From Mucilaginibacter pallidiroseus (lineage in GTDB: Bacteria > Bacteroidota > Bacteroidia > Sphingobacteriales > Sphingobacteriaceae): 64,000 nt of DNA. The notes under the pieces are model-generated. The model ran no database searches. It was not told where the DNA came from and saw only the letters and a program-made list of their open reading frames with translations. The translations under genes and the position numbers were made by a program. Below are positions 53,691 through 62,698 of this stretch, piece after piece. The DNA lies in NCBI RefSeq assembly GCF_007846085.1, contig NZ_VOEJ01000006.1:186001-250000 (forward strand), given 5' to 3'. Positions within the stretch are counted from its first letter, which is position 1. Each line of letters begins with the position of its first letter.

Positions 53691-54671
53691 ATGTCTGCAC
53701 TATATCCATTGAAATTTAAAACCATATTTAAGGATAAAATATGGGGTGGTCATAAAATTGAAAGCTACCTGCACAAAAATATTGGCGATTTGCCAAACTG
53801 CGGCGAAACCTGGGAAATTTCAGGTGTACCGTCTGACGTATCAGTAGTTGACGGTGGCGAGTTGCAGGGCCAGTCGTTAGATAAATTGCTTGAGCAGTTT
53901 AAAGGCGAATTAGTTGGCGAAAAGGTTTACAATCACTTTGGTAATACCTTCCCGCTGCTTGTAAAGTTTATTGATGCCAATGATGACCTGAGCGTGCAGG
54001 TGCACCCGAATGATGAACTGGCTAAAAAACGCCATAACTCTTTTGGTAAAACCGAGATGTGGTATGTAATCGAAGCCGACAAAGGGGCTACGCTGATTTC
54101 GGGCTTTAACCAGGAAATGACAGAGGAAAAATATGTTGAAGCGCTTAACAGCGGACACATCATGGATATCCTTAACCGCGAGGACGTAAGCGCAGGAGAT
54201 GTTTATTTTTTACCTGCCGGCCGCGTACACACCATCGGTAAAGGCTTGCTGATTGCCGAGATCCAGCAAACATCTGACATTACCTATCGCATTTATGATT
54301 TTGACCGCGTAGATGACAAGGGCAACAAGCGCGAACTGCATACAGAGGAAGCCCTGGCCGCTATTGATTACAAACATTACGACGAGTACAAAACACCATA
54401 CGAAGCTAAGAAGGACGAAACGGTACACGTAGTATCATGCCCATACTTCACAACCAACGTAATGGATTTTACTCATAGCACTAACAAGGATTATTCGACG
54501 CTCGACTCGTTCGTGATACATGTTTGTGTTGACGGCGAATACACCATTAAACATGATGGAAATGCATACCCTGTTAAAATGGGAGAGTGTATACTGCTTC
54601 CAACAACCATCGAAAAAATTGAGCTTGAAACCACTAATGGCTTTAAGATACTGGAAAGCTATATAGAATAA
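53691..54671 (+). CDS. manA: Mannose-6-phosphate isomerase, type I
   Basis: 326 aa. Starts YPLKFKTIFKDKIWGGHKI; zinc-cupin motifs QVHPNDELA, TEMWYVIE and GRVHTIGKG. Interconverts mannose-6-P and fructose-6-P, feeding glycan and GDP-mannose synthesis. Alone, with a terminator after it. Confidence 0.95.
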   Translation: MSALYPLKFKTIFKDKIWGGHKIESYLHKNIGDLPNCGETWEISGVPSDVSVVDGGELQGQSLDKLLEQFKGELVGEKVYNHFGNTFPLLVKFIDANDDLSVQVHPNDELAKKRHNSFGKTEMWYVIEADKGATLISGFNQEMTEEKYVEALNSGHIMDILNREDVSAGDVYFLPAGRVHTIGKGLLIAEIQQTSDITYRIYDFDRVDDKGNKRELHTEEALAAIDYKHYDEYKTPYEAKKDETVHVVSCPYFTTNVMDFTHSTNKDYSTLDSFVIHVCVDGEYTIKHDGNAYPVKMGECILLPTTIEKIELETTNGFKILESYIE

Positions 54672-54695
54672 CAATTAATAAGGCTTATAAACAAG

Positions 54696-54725
54696 AAACC
54701 GCCCTGCATAATAGCCGGGCGGTTT
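54696..54725 (+). terminator. Terminator after manA
   Basis: AAACCGCCC at 54696-54704 pairs with GGGCGGTTT at 54717-54725, T run follows. Confidence 0.75.
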
Positions 54726-54783
54726 TCCTGCTTTATTAGTACCCCAAGTACCAATATATTGTACTAACTGTTAATAGTATTAC

Positions 54784-55218
54784 TTAGTTGTATTGCACCA
54801 TTTCAATATCGCCGTTTAACGAATTGAAAATGTTTGTTAAATGAGTGGTGTTGATTGGCTTCATGATGTAATCTTTAAGCGTAGGATTAATCTTAGCCCG
54901 TTGAATATCATTCAAATCAACCGATGAGCTTACCATATAAACCGGGATATTTTTTCCCAAACGGGGTTTAATTTCCTCGAAGCTACGCGTAAATTCCCAG
55001 CCATTCATTACCGGCATATTGATGTCTACAAAAATTACATCGGGCAATTTGTCACCATTTTCAGGATTGGATAAGAAATTAATTGCTTCCTGGCCATTGA
55101 TAAATTGCATTGTAGGGCTAAATAAGCCCGTAATTTCCATTAATTTAGTTATTCCGAACGTAAATATCCTATCATCATCAATCACACACGCGGTAACCGC
55201 TCTGGGCTCACTATTCAT
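54784..55218 (-). CDS. Single-domain response regulator
   Basis: 144 aa receiver with D14-D15-D16, phospho-acceptor D65 (VIFVDINMP) and a C-terminal K-P-I. No output domain. ATGA overlap with the PAS kinase upstream makes it the likely receiver partner. Confidence 0.92.
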   Translation of the reverse strand: MNSEPRAVTACVIDDDRIFTFGITKLMEITGLFSPTMQFINGQEAINFLSNPENGDKLPDVIFVDINMPVMNGWEFTRSFEEIKPRLGKNIPVYMVSSSVDLNDIQRAKINPTLKDYIMKPINTTHLTNIFNSLNGDIEMVQYN

Positions 55219-56708
55219 AAATTGTTATTAAAATGTACTAACATAATAGTAAATTTTGTGCCGTTATTAAGTGTGCTTTCTACATTTATCGATCCACCCA
55301 GCGCTTCAACTTGGTTACGGGTAATAAACAGACCAATGCCTTTTGCGTCTTTATGTTGATGAAATGTTTTGTACATGCCAAAGATATCTTCGCCGTGACG
55401 CTTGAGGTCAATGCCCAGACCATTATCCTGAAAAGTTAGGAACACTTTGTTATTTTCAATAAAGGACTTGATCACTATCACAGGCTTACGTTTGGGGTGC
55501 TGATACTTTATAGCATTGGTTATCATGTTATGAAAAATGCTCTCCAAATATGCGGGTATGTAGGCTATTTGCTGGCACCGGCTAAAATCGGCGTCGATAA
55601 CAGCTTCGGATTGCTGTATGTTGGCGCTTAAGCCGCGCATGCTGTTGGTGAGCATATCAACAAACTTCACATCCTTCAGGCCCATCTGTATGTCTGACTG
55701 TATGCGCACCACCTCGTCCAGGTGCGACATGGTTGCGCTTAAACTGCCGCTTATTGTTTTTATGTGTCCAAAGATCTCATCCCGGTCTTCGGTAAGATCG
55801 TTCTCATACAAGTCAACCATAAACGCAAGGTTTCCTGCGTGCGACCGCAGGTTATGCGAAACCATGTAAGCGAAGTTTTGCAATCGTTTATTTTTATCGT
55901 CGAGCATATTAATGGACGATTGCATATTCAAGCCGCGCTTCTTAATTGCGTCGATATTCTGAAATATGCCACGTAGTAATATACAATGGCCAAAATCATC
56001 AACAATGGGCACACATTTGCTGCGTACCCAAATCACGTTATTTCGGGCGGTGCGAAAGAGTACCTCAATATCAAAGCTCTTGCAAAGATTAATAGCATCC
56101 TCAACCGCGTTGGCAACAACGCTGCGATGGTTCGGTTCAAAAAAGCTTATTGCCTCGTCAAGCGTTATAGGGGTACCGTCTTCCAGTTCAAAAATTCGGT
56201 ACACATCTGTTGTTAGAAGTACTTGCCTGTTGGTCACGTCAAGTTCCCATCCGCCAATTTTGGCTATACGCCCGGTTTCTGTATCTATAAAGTTTTTACG
56301 TTCGGTATTTAGCCGGGTTAGTTTATCAGCGTTGATGTTAGTTAGCATCCCATAATAAAGCGATGTGTCTTTGCTATCGCTTTTATACGCTATACTTTTA
56401 AACCACTGGTAACCGCCGTTTTTTGTAAGTAGCCTTATTTCGCTGCTAACCGGCGACGTGCTGTTTTCGGTGTTGGTTTTTAAAAATGCATTTTTATCTG
56501 CATAGTACAGAATATTCTCAAAAAAATTAGTGTGTGTGCATTCAAGTTCGCCCACCTCATAGCCAAGCATGGTATAAAACCCGTTACTCCAGGTGGTTTT
56601 TTTGTTAATAGCATTATACTCCCACAATCCACTGGAAATTTTATCAATTAGGCGTGTAAAATGACCTAAGCTTGCTTCAGTAAATTCGGTGCCGTTTTTA
56701 AAACTCAT
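55215..56708 (-). CDS. Soluble PAS-domain histidine kinase
   Basis: 497 aa, no membrane segment. Two PAS-like domains (about 15-125, GYQWFKSIAY; and 140-255, NNVIWVRSK), HisKA with H285-N-L-R-S, HATPase with MITNAIKYQHP and DNGLGIDL and the GIGLFIT box. A cytosolic sensor, ligand unknown. Coupled to the receiver protein gene at 54784. Confidence 0.93.
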   Translation of the reverse strand: MSFKNGTEFTEASLGHFTRLIDKISSGLWEYNAINKKTTWSNGFYTMLGYEVGELECTHTNFFENILYYADKNAFLKTNTENSTSPVSSEIRLLTKNGGYQWFKSIAYKSDSKDTSLYYGMLTNINADKLTRLNTERKNFIDTETGRIAKIGGWELDVTNRQVLLTTDVYRIFELEDGTPITLDEAISFFEPNHRSVVANAVEDAINLCKSFDIEVLFRTARNNVIWVRSKCVPIVDDFGHCILLRGIFQNIDAIKKRGLNMQSSINMLDDKNKRLQNFAYMVSHNLRSHAGNLAFMVDLYENDLTEDRDEIFGHIKTISGSLSATMSHLDEVVRIQSDIQMGLKDVKFVDMLTNSMRGLSANIQQSEAVIDADFSRCQQIAYIPAYLESIFHNMITNAIKYQHPKRKPVIVIKSFIENNKVFLTFQDNGLGIDLKRHGEDIFGMYKTFHQHKDAKGIGLFITRNQVEALGGSINVESTLNNGTKFTIMLVHFNNNL

Positions 56709-57079
56709 TTACTTCGAAATTTCGTTCATTTTTTATAACCGCCTATTCTGTAAATAGTATGCCAAACCCGAATTACTGTGATTAATACAACACAAGGTTG
56801 TGTTTAATTTAATGAAATAGAAACTTTAACGCAATGATCGCTATTAAAAGTTAATTTTATTACAAATATTTTATCACTATAAATAATTTACTAAGATATT
56901 TGAATATATAACCTACATAGCACATTTTTATTATTCTGTTTTATAGCTTATTAGATACTTAAATGGTTGTCAAGACAAAAAATCAGGTTAGATTTTTATG
57001 ATATCGGCTGGCCAAAGCAATCCCTAACAATAAGCATTGCTTTTTATTCACTATGTTAGCTTAATCAATTATCTACATT
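56709..57079. other. AT-rich gap, nothing recognised
   Basis: 371 bp between the divergent PAS kinase and GH5-like genes. No gene, RNA or repeat seen; very AT-rich, so promoters for both directions are expected here. Confidence 0.6.
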
Positions 57080-58153
57080 ATGAAATTTAAAGGCATATTG
57101 GCAACCGGGCTCATCGTTGCGGCGTTATTGGGTACGGCAAATGCACAATCAAAAAAAACAGTGGCGGGCCAGCGGTGGTCGGTTGCTAAGGCTAAGGCAT
57201 GGTACGCAGGCAACAAGTGGTTAACCGGTGCCGATTTTATACCCAGCACAGCCATCAATCAGCTGGAGATGTGGCAGGCCGACACCTTTGATCCGAAAAC
57301 TATTGATCGGGAACTGGGCTACGCCGAGGGTATAGGTTTTAACTGCATGCGGGTGTTTTTATATAGCCTTGCTTGGCAGCAGGATAAAGCCGGTTTTAAA
57401 AAGCGCGTAAACGATTACCTGGCTATTGCCAATAAGCACCACATTAAAACCATGTTTGTGTTTTTTGACGACTGCTGGAATGCAGGCGCCAAAACGGGTA
57501 AACAACCCGCCCCTAAAACGGGTATCCATAATTCCGGGTGGCTGCAGAATCCGGGTAACCGCCTTAACAACCCGGGCGAAACGGCAATGCTGGAAGCTTA
57601 TGTGAAGGATGTGCTTACAAGCTTCAAAGATGATAAGCGCATTTTACTTTGGGATTTATACAACGAGCCGGGTAACTCCAACAAGGGTAATGCATCACTT
57701 GGGTTGCTTGCAAAAGTATTTAGCTGGGCACGCGCTGTAAACCCAAGTCAGCCGCTTTCGGCAGGGTTATGGAAGTGGGACCTTGAGGAATTGAATGCTT
57801 ACCAGGCCCTAAACTCCGACATAGTGACGTATCACGACTATACCGCCGAGGATACGCACCTAAAAACCATACAAATGTTAAAAAGCCATGGCCGCCCTTT
57901 AATTTGTACCGAATACATGGCCCGCACAAAGGGTAGCTTTTTTAGCAACATACTGCCGATGCTGAAAAAAGAAAACGTTGGCGCAATTAACTGGGGCTTT
58001 GTGGCGGGTAAAACAAATACAATATATGCCTGGGACACGCCAATGGCTAACGGCGGCGAACCTAAAGAGTGGTTTCACGATATTTTCCATAAGGATGGGA
58101 AACCCTATAAACAGGAAGAGGTAGACCTGATTAAAAAGCTCAACGGTAAATAG
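57080..58153 (+). CDS. Exported GH5-type (cellulase-family) glycosylhydrolase
   Basis: 357 aa, signal peptide (1-22, ending GTANAQ). TIM-barrel: FNCMRVFLY, FVFFDDCWN, LLWDLYNEPGN (acid/base Glu of the N-E-P) and LICTEYMAR (nucleophile Glu). Similar to proteins called 1,4-beta-xylanase in Bacteroidota. Acts on a beta-linked glycan in the periplasm. Confidence 0.85.
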   Translation: MKFKGILATGLIVAALLGTANAQSKKTVAGQRWSVAKAKAWYAGNKWLTGADFIPSTAINQLEMWQADTFDPKTIDRELGYAEGIGFNCMRVFLYSLAWQQDKAGFKKRVNDYLAIANKHHIKTMFVFFDDCWNAGAKTGKQPAPKTGIHNSGWLQNPGNRLNNPGETAMLEAYVKDVLTSFKDDKRILLWDLYNEPGNSNKGNASLGLLAKVFSWARAVNPSQPLSAGLWKWDLEELNAYQALNSDIVTYHDYTAEDTHLKTIQMLKSHGRPLICTEYMARTKGSFFSNILPMLKKENVGAINWGFVAGKTNTIYAWDTPMANGGEPKEWFHDIFHKDGKPYKQEEVDLIKKLNGK

Positions 58154-58201
58154 GACTTTTAGAAGTGTCATTTCTGTGCACTGGGATTGATAAACAAAAC
58201 T

Positions 58202-58264
58202 CAGTCATGTTGAGCCTGTCGAAACACTTGTCGTTTTATCAGGTCTTCGACAGGCCCAGGCTGA
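58202..58264 (+). repeat. Palindromic repeat with CCTGTCGAA/TTCGACAGG arms
   Basis: CAGTCATGTTGAGCCTGTCG to GCCCAGGCTGAC, nearly mirror-symmetric; typical of intergenic palindromes that stud Bacteroidota genomes. Confidence 0.65.
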
Positions 58265-58296
58265 CTCTTGCAAATTAATTCTGCAATACCATACTA

Positions 58297-58387
58297 ACGC
58301 GTCATTGCGAACGACAGTGAAGCAATCTTCGACAGGATAGTTAGCAACGGGCTTTCGGAGATTGCTTCGTACCTCGCAATGACGCGT
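58297..58387 (+). repeat. Nested palindrome, ACGCGTCATTGCGA arms
   Basis: ACGCGTCATTGCGA at 58297-58310 is exactly the reverse complement of 58374-58387; inside, GAAGCAATCT (58319-58328) mirrors AGATTGCTTC (58359-58368). MITE-like, no ORF. Confidence 0.75.
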
Positions 58388-58475
58388 TTTAAGTGTAGAA
58401 GTAAAATTATTTTCTTATAAATCAGCGTCTTAAAAAATAATTTATAAAATCTATAGGAATTATAGAATTTATATC

Positions 58476-58483
58476 TACTTTTG
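58476..58483 (+). promoter_or_regulatory. -7 box for the SAM riboswitch transcript
   Basis: TACTTTTG at 58476-58483, 23 nt before the riboswitch. Predicted start near 58488. Confidence 0.45.
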
Positions 58484-58505
58484 TGATGTAATCGTTCTTT
58501 AAATA

Positions 58506-58624
58506 TACTTATCCAGAAAGACAGAGGGAAAGGCCCTATGACGTCTTAGCAACCTGTACGGTTTTAATTAAACGTAAAAGGTGCTAATTCCTGCTTCGTA
58601 AACCAATGCGAAGACAGATAAGCT
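58506..58624 (+). ncRNA. SAM-I riboswitch (S-box)
   Basis: P1 CTTATC (58508-58513) with GATAAG (58617-58622), AGAGGGA, GCAACCT, GGTGCTAATTCC and P4 CTTCG/CGAAG are the S-box consensus parts in order. Binds S-adenosylmethionine. A possible terminator (58633-58670) follows, and then a peroxiredoxin gene at 58791. Confidence 0.92.
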
Positions 58625-58632
58625 GATTTAAA

Positions 58633-58674
58633 AGAAATCAATATCCATACGGATATTTCTCTTTTGCTTCTTTT
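58633..58674 (+). terminator. Probable riboswitch-controlled terminator
   Basis: ATATCC (58641-58646) pairs with GGATAT (58651-58656), AGAAA extends with TTTCT, and CTTTTGCTTCTTTT follows. Expected to form when SAM is bound. Confidence 0.5.
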
Positions 58675-58790
58675 GCGGATAACCAATCAACATTAAAAAG
58701 AAGCCCTCAAAAGCTTTCATGATAATTACTTAACACGTTATAAAAACGGTGCGGCTTTATTTGCTGTACATTTAAAAAAAATATACTACT

Positions 58791-59426
58791 ATGAGCTTAC
58801 GTATTGGCGATGATGCCCCAAATTTTAAAGCACAAACCTCACAAGGTGAAATTGATTTTTATGAATACTTGGGCGATAGCTGGGGGGTGCTGTTTTCGCA
58901 CCCGGCAGACTATACACCAGTCTGTACCACCGAGCTTGGCAAAACAGCATCATTAAAAGATGAGTTTGACAAGCGCAACGTAAAAGTTATTGCCCTGAGC
59001 ACCGACAGTGCCGAATCGCATAAAGGATGGATCAGCGACATTAACGAAACCCAAAACGTTGAGGTAACATTCCCAATCATTGGCGATGAAAATCGCAAAA
59101 TATCCGAGGCTTATGATATGATCCACCCCAACGCCTCACTTACTGCAACGGTTCGCTCACTGTTCGTCATTGGCCCCGATAAAAAAATTAAACTGATCAT
59201 TAGCTACCCTGCATCTACCGGCCGCAACTTCCAGGAAATTTTAAGGGTTATTGATTCCCTGCAACTTACCGCTTACCACAGCGTAGCTACTCCTGCCGAT
59301 TGGAAAGACGGCGAAGACGTCGTGGTGTTGCCATCCATAAAAACAGAAGATATCCCGGCTAAATTCCCTAAAGGCTTTACAGAAGTAAAACCGTACCTGC
59401 GTACAACCCCGCAACCTAACAAGTAA
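58791..59426 (+). CDS. 1-Cys peroxiredoxin (Prx6-like)
   Basis: 211 aa; DYTPVCTTELG with peroxidatic C45 and no other cysteine in the protein, so a 1-Cys enzyme needing an outside thiol. The C-terminal Prx6 extension is present (FTEVKPYLR). Cytosolic peroxide reduction. Downstream of a SAM-I riboswitch, which is unusual. The stop overlaps a 9-bp hairpin (59415-59436). Confidence 0.92.
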   Translation: MSLRIGDDAPNFKAQTSQGEIDFYEYLGDSWGVLFSHPADYTPVCTTELGKTASLKDEFDKRNVKVIALSTDSAESHKGWISDINETQNVEVTFPIIGDENRKISEAYDMIHPNASLTATVRSLFVIGPDKKIKLIISYPASTGRNFQEILRVIDSLQLTAYHSVATPADWKDGEDVVVLPSIKTEDIPAKFPKGFTEVKPYLRTTPQPNK

Positions 59427-59446
59427 GCTTGTTAGGTAAAAAATAA

Positions 59447-59518
59447 AGTCGTGTGGCCGAGAGGAGAGGCGAGGGTCTGCAAAACTCTATTACGGTAGTT
59501 CGAATCTACCCACGACGT
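59447..59518 (+). tRNA. tRNA-Cys (GCA)
   Basis: Acceptor GTCGTG pairs with CACGAC plus an unusual A-G at position 1-72. D stem only 3 bp, anticodon stem AGGGT/ACTCT with loop C-T-G-C-A-A-A (GCA), T stem GGTAG/CTACC. CCA not encoded. Lies 20 nt after the peroxiredoxin stop. Confidence 0.88.
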
Positions 59519-59605
59519 CAGTATATACTAACTATAACTAACTACTAACTTCAAAAAAAGGGGCGGCATACTGTGCAAGGTATGCTGTTCTTGTTTTATA
59601 ACACT

Positions 59606-60214
59606 TTACCTTTTCTGTAAGCACCATGTGGTCATGCAGCGCAGGTTTTGCACATTGGTTGTTTTAATGGGCTCAATTAGTTGTCCGCCAAGCGCATCAG
59701 TATATTTAAGCAGCATTTGCTGGTTAACCAAAAAACGTTCGCTGCCATCAGGCAAAAGGTAGCGTCCGTTGCCCAATGAAATTACTAAATCTTCGATACC
59801 GATATCTGATGCCAGCCGGGCAAACAGGTAGCCTCCCGGCTTAAGTACCCTCCACATGGCCTTCAGCATGGCATCAAAATGATCTTCGCTATCAGCAAAA
59901 TGTAATACGGCGCTGCTGATAACTAAATCGAATACGCTGTCACCAAAATTCAGTTCTTCGGCTTTGCCTACAGTAAAGTTGTTTTGCGGCAGGTTGGGCG
60001 CCAGTTGTGCAGCCAGCGTCTGTGCCTGTGCTATGGCATGCGCATTAGGGTCAATCCCGTATACATCAAACCCATTTTGCAGAAAATAAACCAGGTTGCG
60101 CCCGCCACCGCAGCCGGCATCTAAAATGATTTTACAATCGTCGAACCGACCTTTTAGCAATTGGTCGAACAGGTAAATATCGATGTTACCGAATAGTTGT
60201 TGCAGGTTATTCAT
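59606..60214 (-). CDS. Class I SAM-dependent methyltransferase
   Basis: 202 aa. LDAGCGGGRNLVYFL is the SAM-binding G-x-G-x-G loop; GIDPNAHAIAQAQ, VISSAVLHF and LKPGGYLFARL follow in order. Substrate unknown. Alone on the strand. Confidence 0.9.
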   Translation of the reverse strand: MNNLQQLFGNIDIYLFDQLLKGRFDDCKIILDAGCGGGRNLVYFLQNGFDVYGIDPNAHAIAQAQTLAAQLAPNLPQNNFTVGKAEELNFGDSVFDLVISSAVLHFADSEDHFDAMLKAMWRVLKPGGYLFARLASDIGIEDLVISLGNGRYLLPDGSERFLVNQQMLLKYTDALGGQLIEPIKTTNVQNLRCMTTWCLQKR

Positions 60215-60322
60215 AAGCGGTGCTAATATGGAGTATTTACAGATTTGTTACACTTTCCTTTCATTAATTATTAATATAATTGTTTAAGGCTATCTCACAA
60301 TTTTAAAACCGCCTTATACCAA

Positions 60323-62497
60323 TTGCAATCTATCCACAAAGTTCTGCTATCGCTTTGCTGCTGCCTGTTTATTTGCGGCTTTGCAACGGCTCAAAAAAAG
60401 AATGCTGCCTATCGGTACCATATCAAACGGTCGGCGTTACCTATTAAAATTGATGGTGTATTGAATGAAGCCGGCTGGACCGAAGCCGACAGTGCAGGCA
60501 ATTTTTACATGGTGCTGCCCATGGATACCAGCTTTGCCAAACTAAAAACTGTTGTGCGCATGGCATATGATAACGATAATTTTTACATATCGGCCGTATG
60601 TTATACGCCACAGCCGCAATACATGGTAGAGTCGTTAAAGCGCGACTTTAACTTCGGGAAAAACGACAACTTCATATTTTTTATGGACCCCTTTGATGCC
60701 CGTACGGATGGATTTTCGTTTGGCTCCAACGCGGCAGGCGCACAGTGGGATGGTACCATGTATGAGGGCAGCAAGGTAGATTTAAGCTGGGACAATAAGT
60801 GGTATTCGGTAGTGAAAAATTATTCGGATAGGTGGGTTTTTGAGGCTGCCATACCGTTTAAAAGTATCCGCTATAAAAAGGGTATTAAAGAGTGGGGCAT
60901 CAACTTTAGCCGCAATGATTTGGTCACTACCGAAAAAAGCAGCTGGGCACCAGTGCCGCGGCAGTTCCCCACGGCAGCGCTGGCTTACACCGGCACCATA
61001 GTTTGGGATGAGGCGCCACCTGTTGCACAACGCAATATATCAGTTATCCCGTACGTGTTGGGCGGCATCACAAAAGACTTTGAGAATAATAAGCCGGCAG
61101 TTTGGCGCAAGGAAATTGGCGGCGACGTAAAGGTAGGGTTAACATCATCCCTGAACCTGGACATGACGGTTAACCCCGATTTTTCGCAGGTGGATGTGGA
61201 CCAGCAGGTAATTAATCTTAATCGATACGAACTTTTCTTCCCCGAAAAGCGGCAGTTCTTTTTAGAGAACGGCGACCTGTTTGCCAACTTTGGCTATGCC
61301 GATATCCGCCCGTTCTTTTCGCGCAGGATAGGGCTTAACGCGCCCATCAGGTTTGGCGGGCGTATGACCGGCAAGATCGATAAGAACTGGCGGGTAGGGG
61401 TTATGGACATTCAAACTGGTACCTCGGGGTCAGCTAACTTACCGGGGCAGAACTTTGGCGTAGTTACCCTGCAGCGCCGTGTATTTTCACGATCCAACAT
61501 CGGTTTTTTGTTTGTGAATAAAGATGCCACAGGCAATGCCCCTGCGGCAGGCAACACAGCGCCCGGTTACAACCGTAACGTAGGCATGGAGTTTAACCTG
61601 GCATCATCAAGCAACCTGGTTACAGGCAAATTGCTTGCGCTTAAATCTTTCACACCGAATGTAACCGGCCGTGATTATGTAGCGGCAGGGCATTTTCAAT
61701 ACCTGAGTAAATACTGGACCTTTTACCTGCAGCACGAATATGTGGGCAAAAACTACAATGCCGAAGTTGGCTATGTGCCGCGTAATGGCTACAACAAAAT
61801 TAGCCCGCTGGTGCAGCATAACTTCTTCCCAAAATCAGGCAATGTTCTGTCGCACGGTGTTCAATTAAGCAGCACTTACTTTTTCGACGAAAGCTTTAAG
61901 CGTACCGATAATGAAAGCGTTTTAAGTTACCTGCTTACCTTTCGCAGCAGGGCAACGCTTACTGTATCGGGCTTTGATACCTATGTGAAGCTGTTGCGCC
62001 CGTTCGACCCTACCAACAACGGCAAGCCCTTACTGCCAACCGGATTTGAAAATCATTGGAACACAATTGATGTGCAGTTCGCATCAAAACCACAAAGTGT
62101 GTTTACTTACCTTTTAGAAGTTGCACGCGGCGGCTATTATTACGATGGCAACCGCTGGGCCGTTACAGGGCAGGTTGGCTACCGCTTTCAGCCGTATGTT
62201 AATCTGCTGCTCAATACCTCGTTTAACGATCTGCACATGGCGCAGCCCTATGGCCACAATAAGTTTTGGCTGATAGGCCCGCGTGCTGATGTTACCTTTA
62301 CCAATACGCTGTACTTTACAACCTTTGTGCAGTATAACGAGCAGGCAAAAAACATGAATATAAACAGCCGCCTGCAGTGGCGCTACAAACCGGCATCAGA
62401 CCTGTTCATTGTTTACGGCGACAACTCGATCCCCTCACCGTTTACAGTTAAAAACCGCCAGTTAACAGTTAAATGGACCTATTGGTGGAATATTTAG
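60323..62497 (+). CDS. DUF5916 protein with N-terminal CBM9-like domain
   Basis: 724 aa; TTG start at 60323 (no ATG in frame nearby). Signal peptide (SLCCCLFICGFATAQ). CBM9-like domain (about 40-210; KIDGVLNEAGWTEAD, WDNKWYSV, WVFEAAIPFKSI) and then a DUF5916 region with barrel-like strands (EKRQFFLENGDLF). Probably outer membrane associated; role in glycan use is a guess. Confidence 0.85.
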   Translation: MQSIHKVLLSLCCCLFICGFATAQKKNAAYRYHIKRSALPIKIDGVLNEAGWTEADSAGNFYMVLPMDTSFAKLKTVVRMAYDNDNFYISAVCYTPQPQYMVESLKRDFNFGKNDNFIFFMDPFDARTDGFSFGSNAAGAQWDGTMYEGSKVDLSWDNKWYSVVKNYSDRWVFEAAIPFKSIRYKKGIKEWGINFSRNDLVTTEKSSWAPVPRQFPTAALAYTGTIVWDEAPPVAQRNISVIPYVLGGITKDFENNKPAVWRKEIGGDVKVGLTSSLNLDMTVNPDFSQVDVDQQVINLNRYELFFPEKRQFFLENGDLFANFGYADIRPFFSRRIGLNAPIRFGGRMTGKIDKNWRVGVMDIQTGTSGSANLPGQNFGVVTLQRRVFSRSNIGFLFVNKDATGNAPAAGNTAPGYNRNVGMEFNLASSSNLVTGKLLALKSFTPNVTGRDYVAAGHFQYLSKYWTFYLQHEYVGKNYNAEVGYVPRNGYNKISPLVQHNFFPKSGNVLSHGVQLSSTYFFDESFKRTDNESVLSYLLTFRSRATLTVSGFDTYVKLLRPFDPTNNGKPLLPTGFENHWNTIDVQFASKPQSVFTYLLEVARGGYYYDGNRWAVTGQVGYRFQPYVNLLLNTSFNDLHMAQPYGHNKFWLIGPRADVTFTNTLYFTTFVQYNEQAKNMNINSRLQWRYKPASDLFIVYGDNSIPSPFTVKNRQLTVKWTYWWNI

Positions 62498-62698
62498 GGT
62501 TAGTTTGTAGTTATCAGTTAGGAGTTAGCAGTGATTTGTTATCAGCGATTAGTTATCAGATATTAGTTAGGAGTTATTAGTGCTTTGGTTTATCAGTTAC
62601 CGTATTGTTACTTTAAATGCAATTATTTACTAACTAATCACTGTTAACTACTAACCTAATTACAATTAACCACTCACAAATCAACCACTCCCTACTCT
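62498..62698. repeat. Degenerate TTATCAGTTAGGAGTTA direct repeats
   Basis: About four imperfect copies of TTAGTTATCAGTTAGGAGTTA-like sequence, then inverted versions (TAACTACTAACC). No gene. Function unknown. Confidence 0.5.

Noticed and set aside
59415..59436. Hairpin CCTAACAAG/CTTGTTAGG at the peroxiredoxin stop codon as a terminator
   Set aside because: No T run follows on the plus strand.
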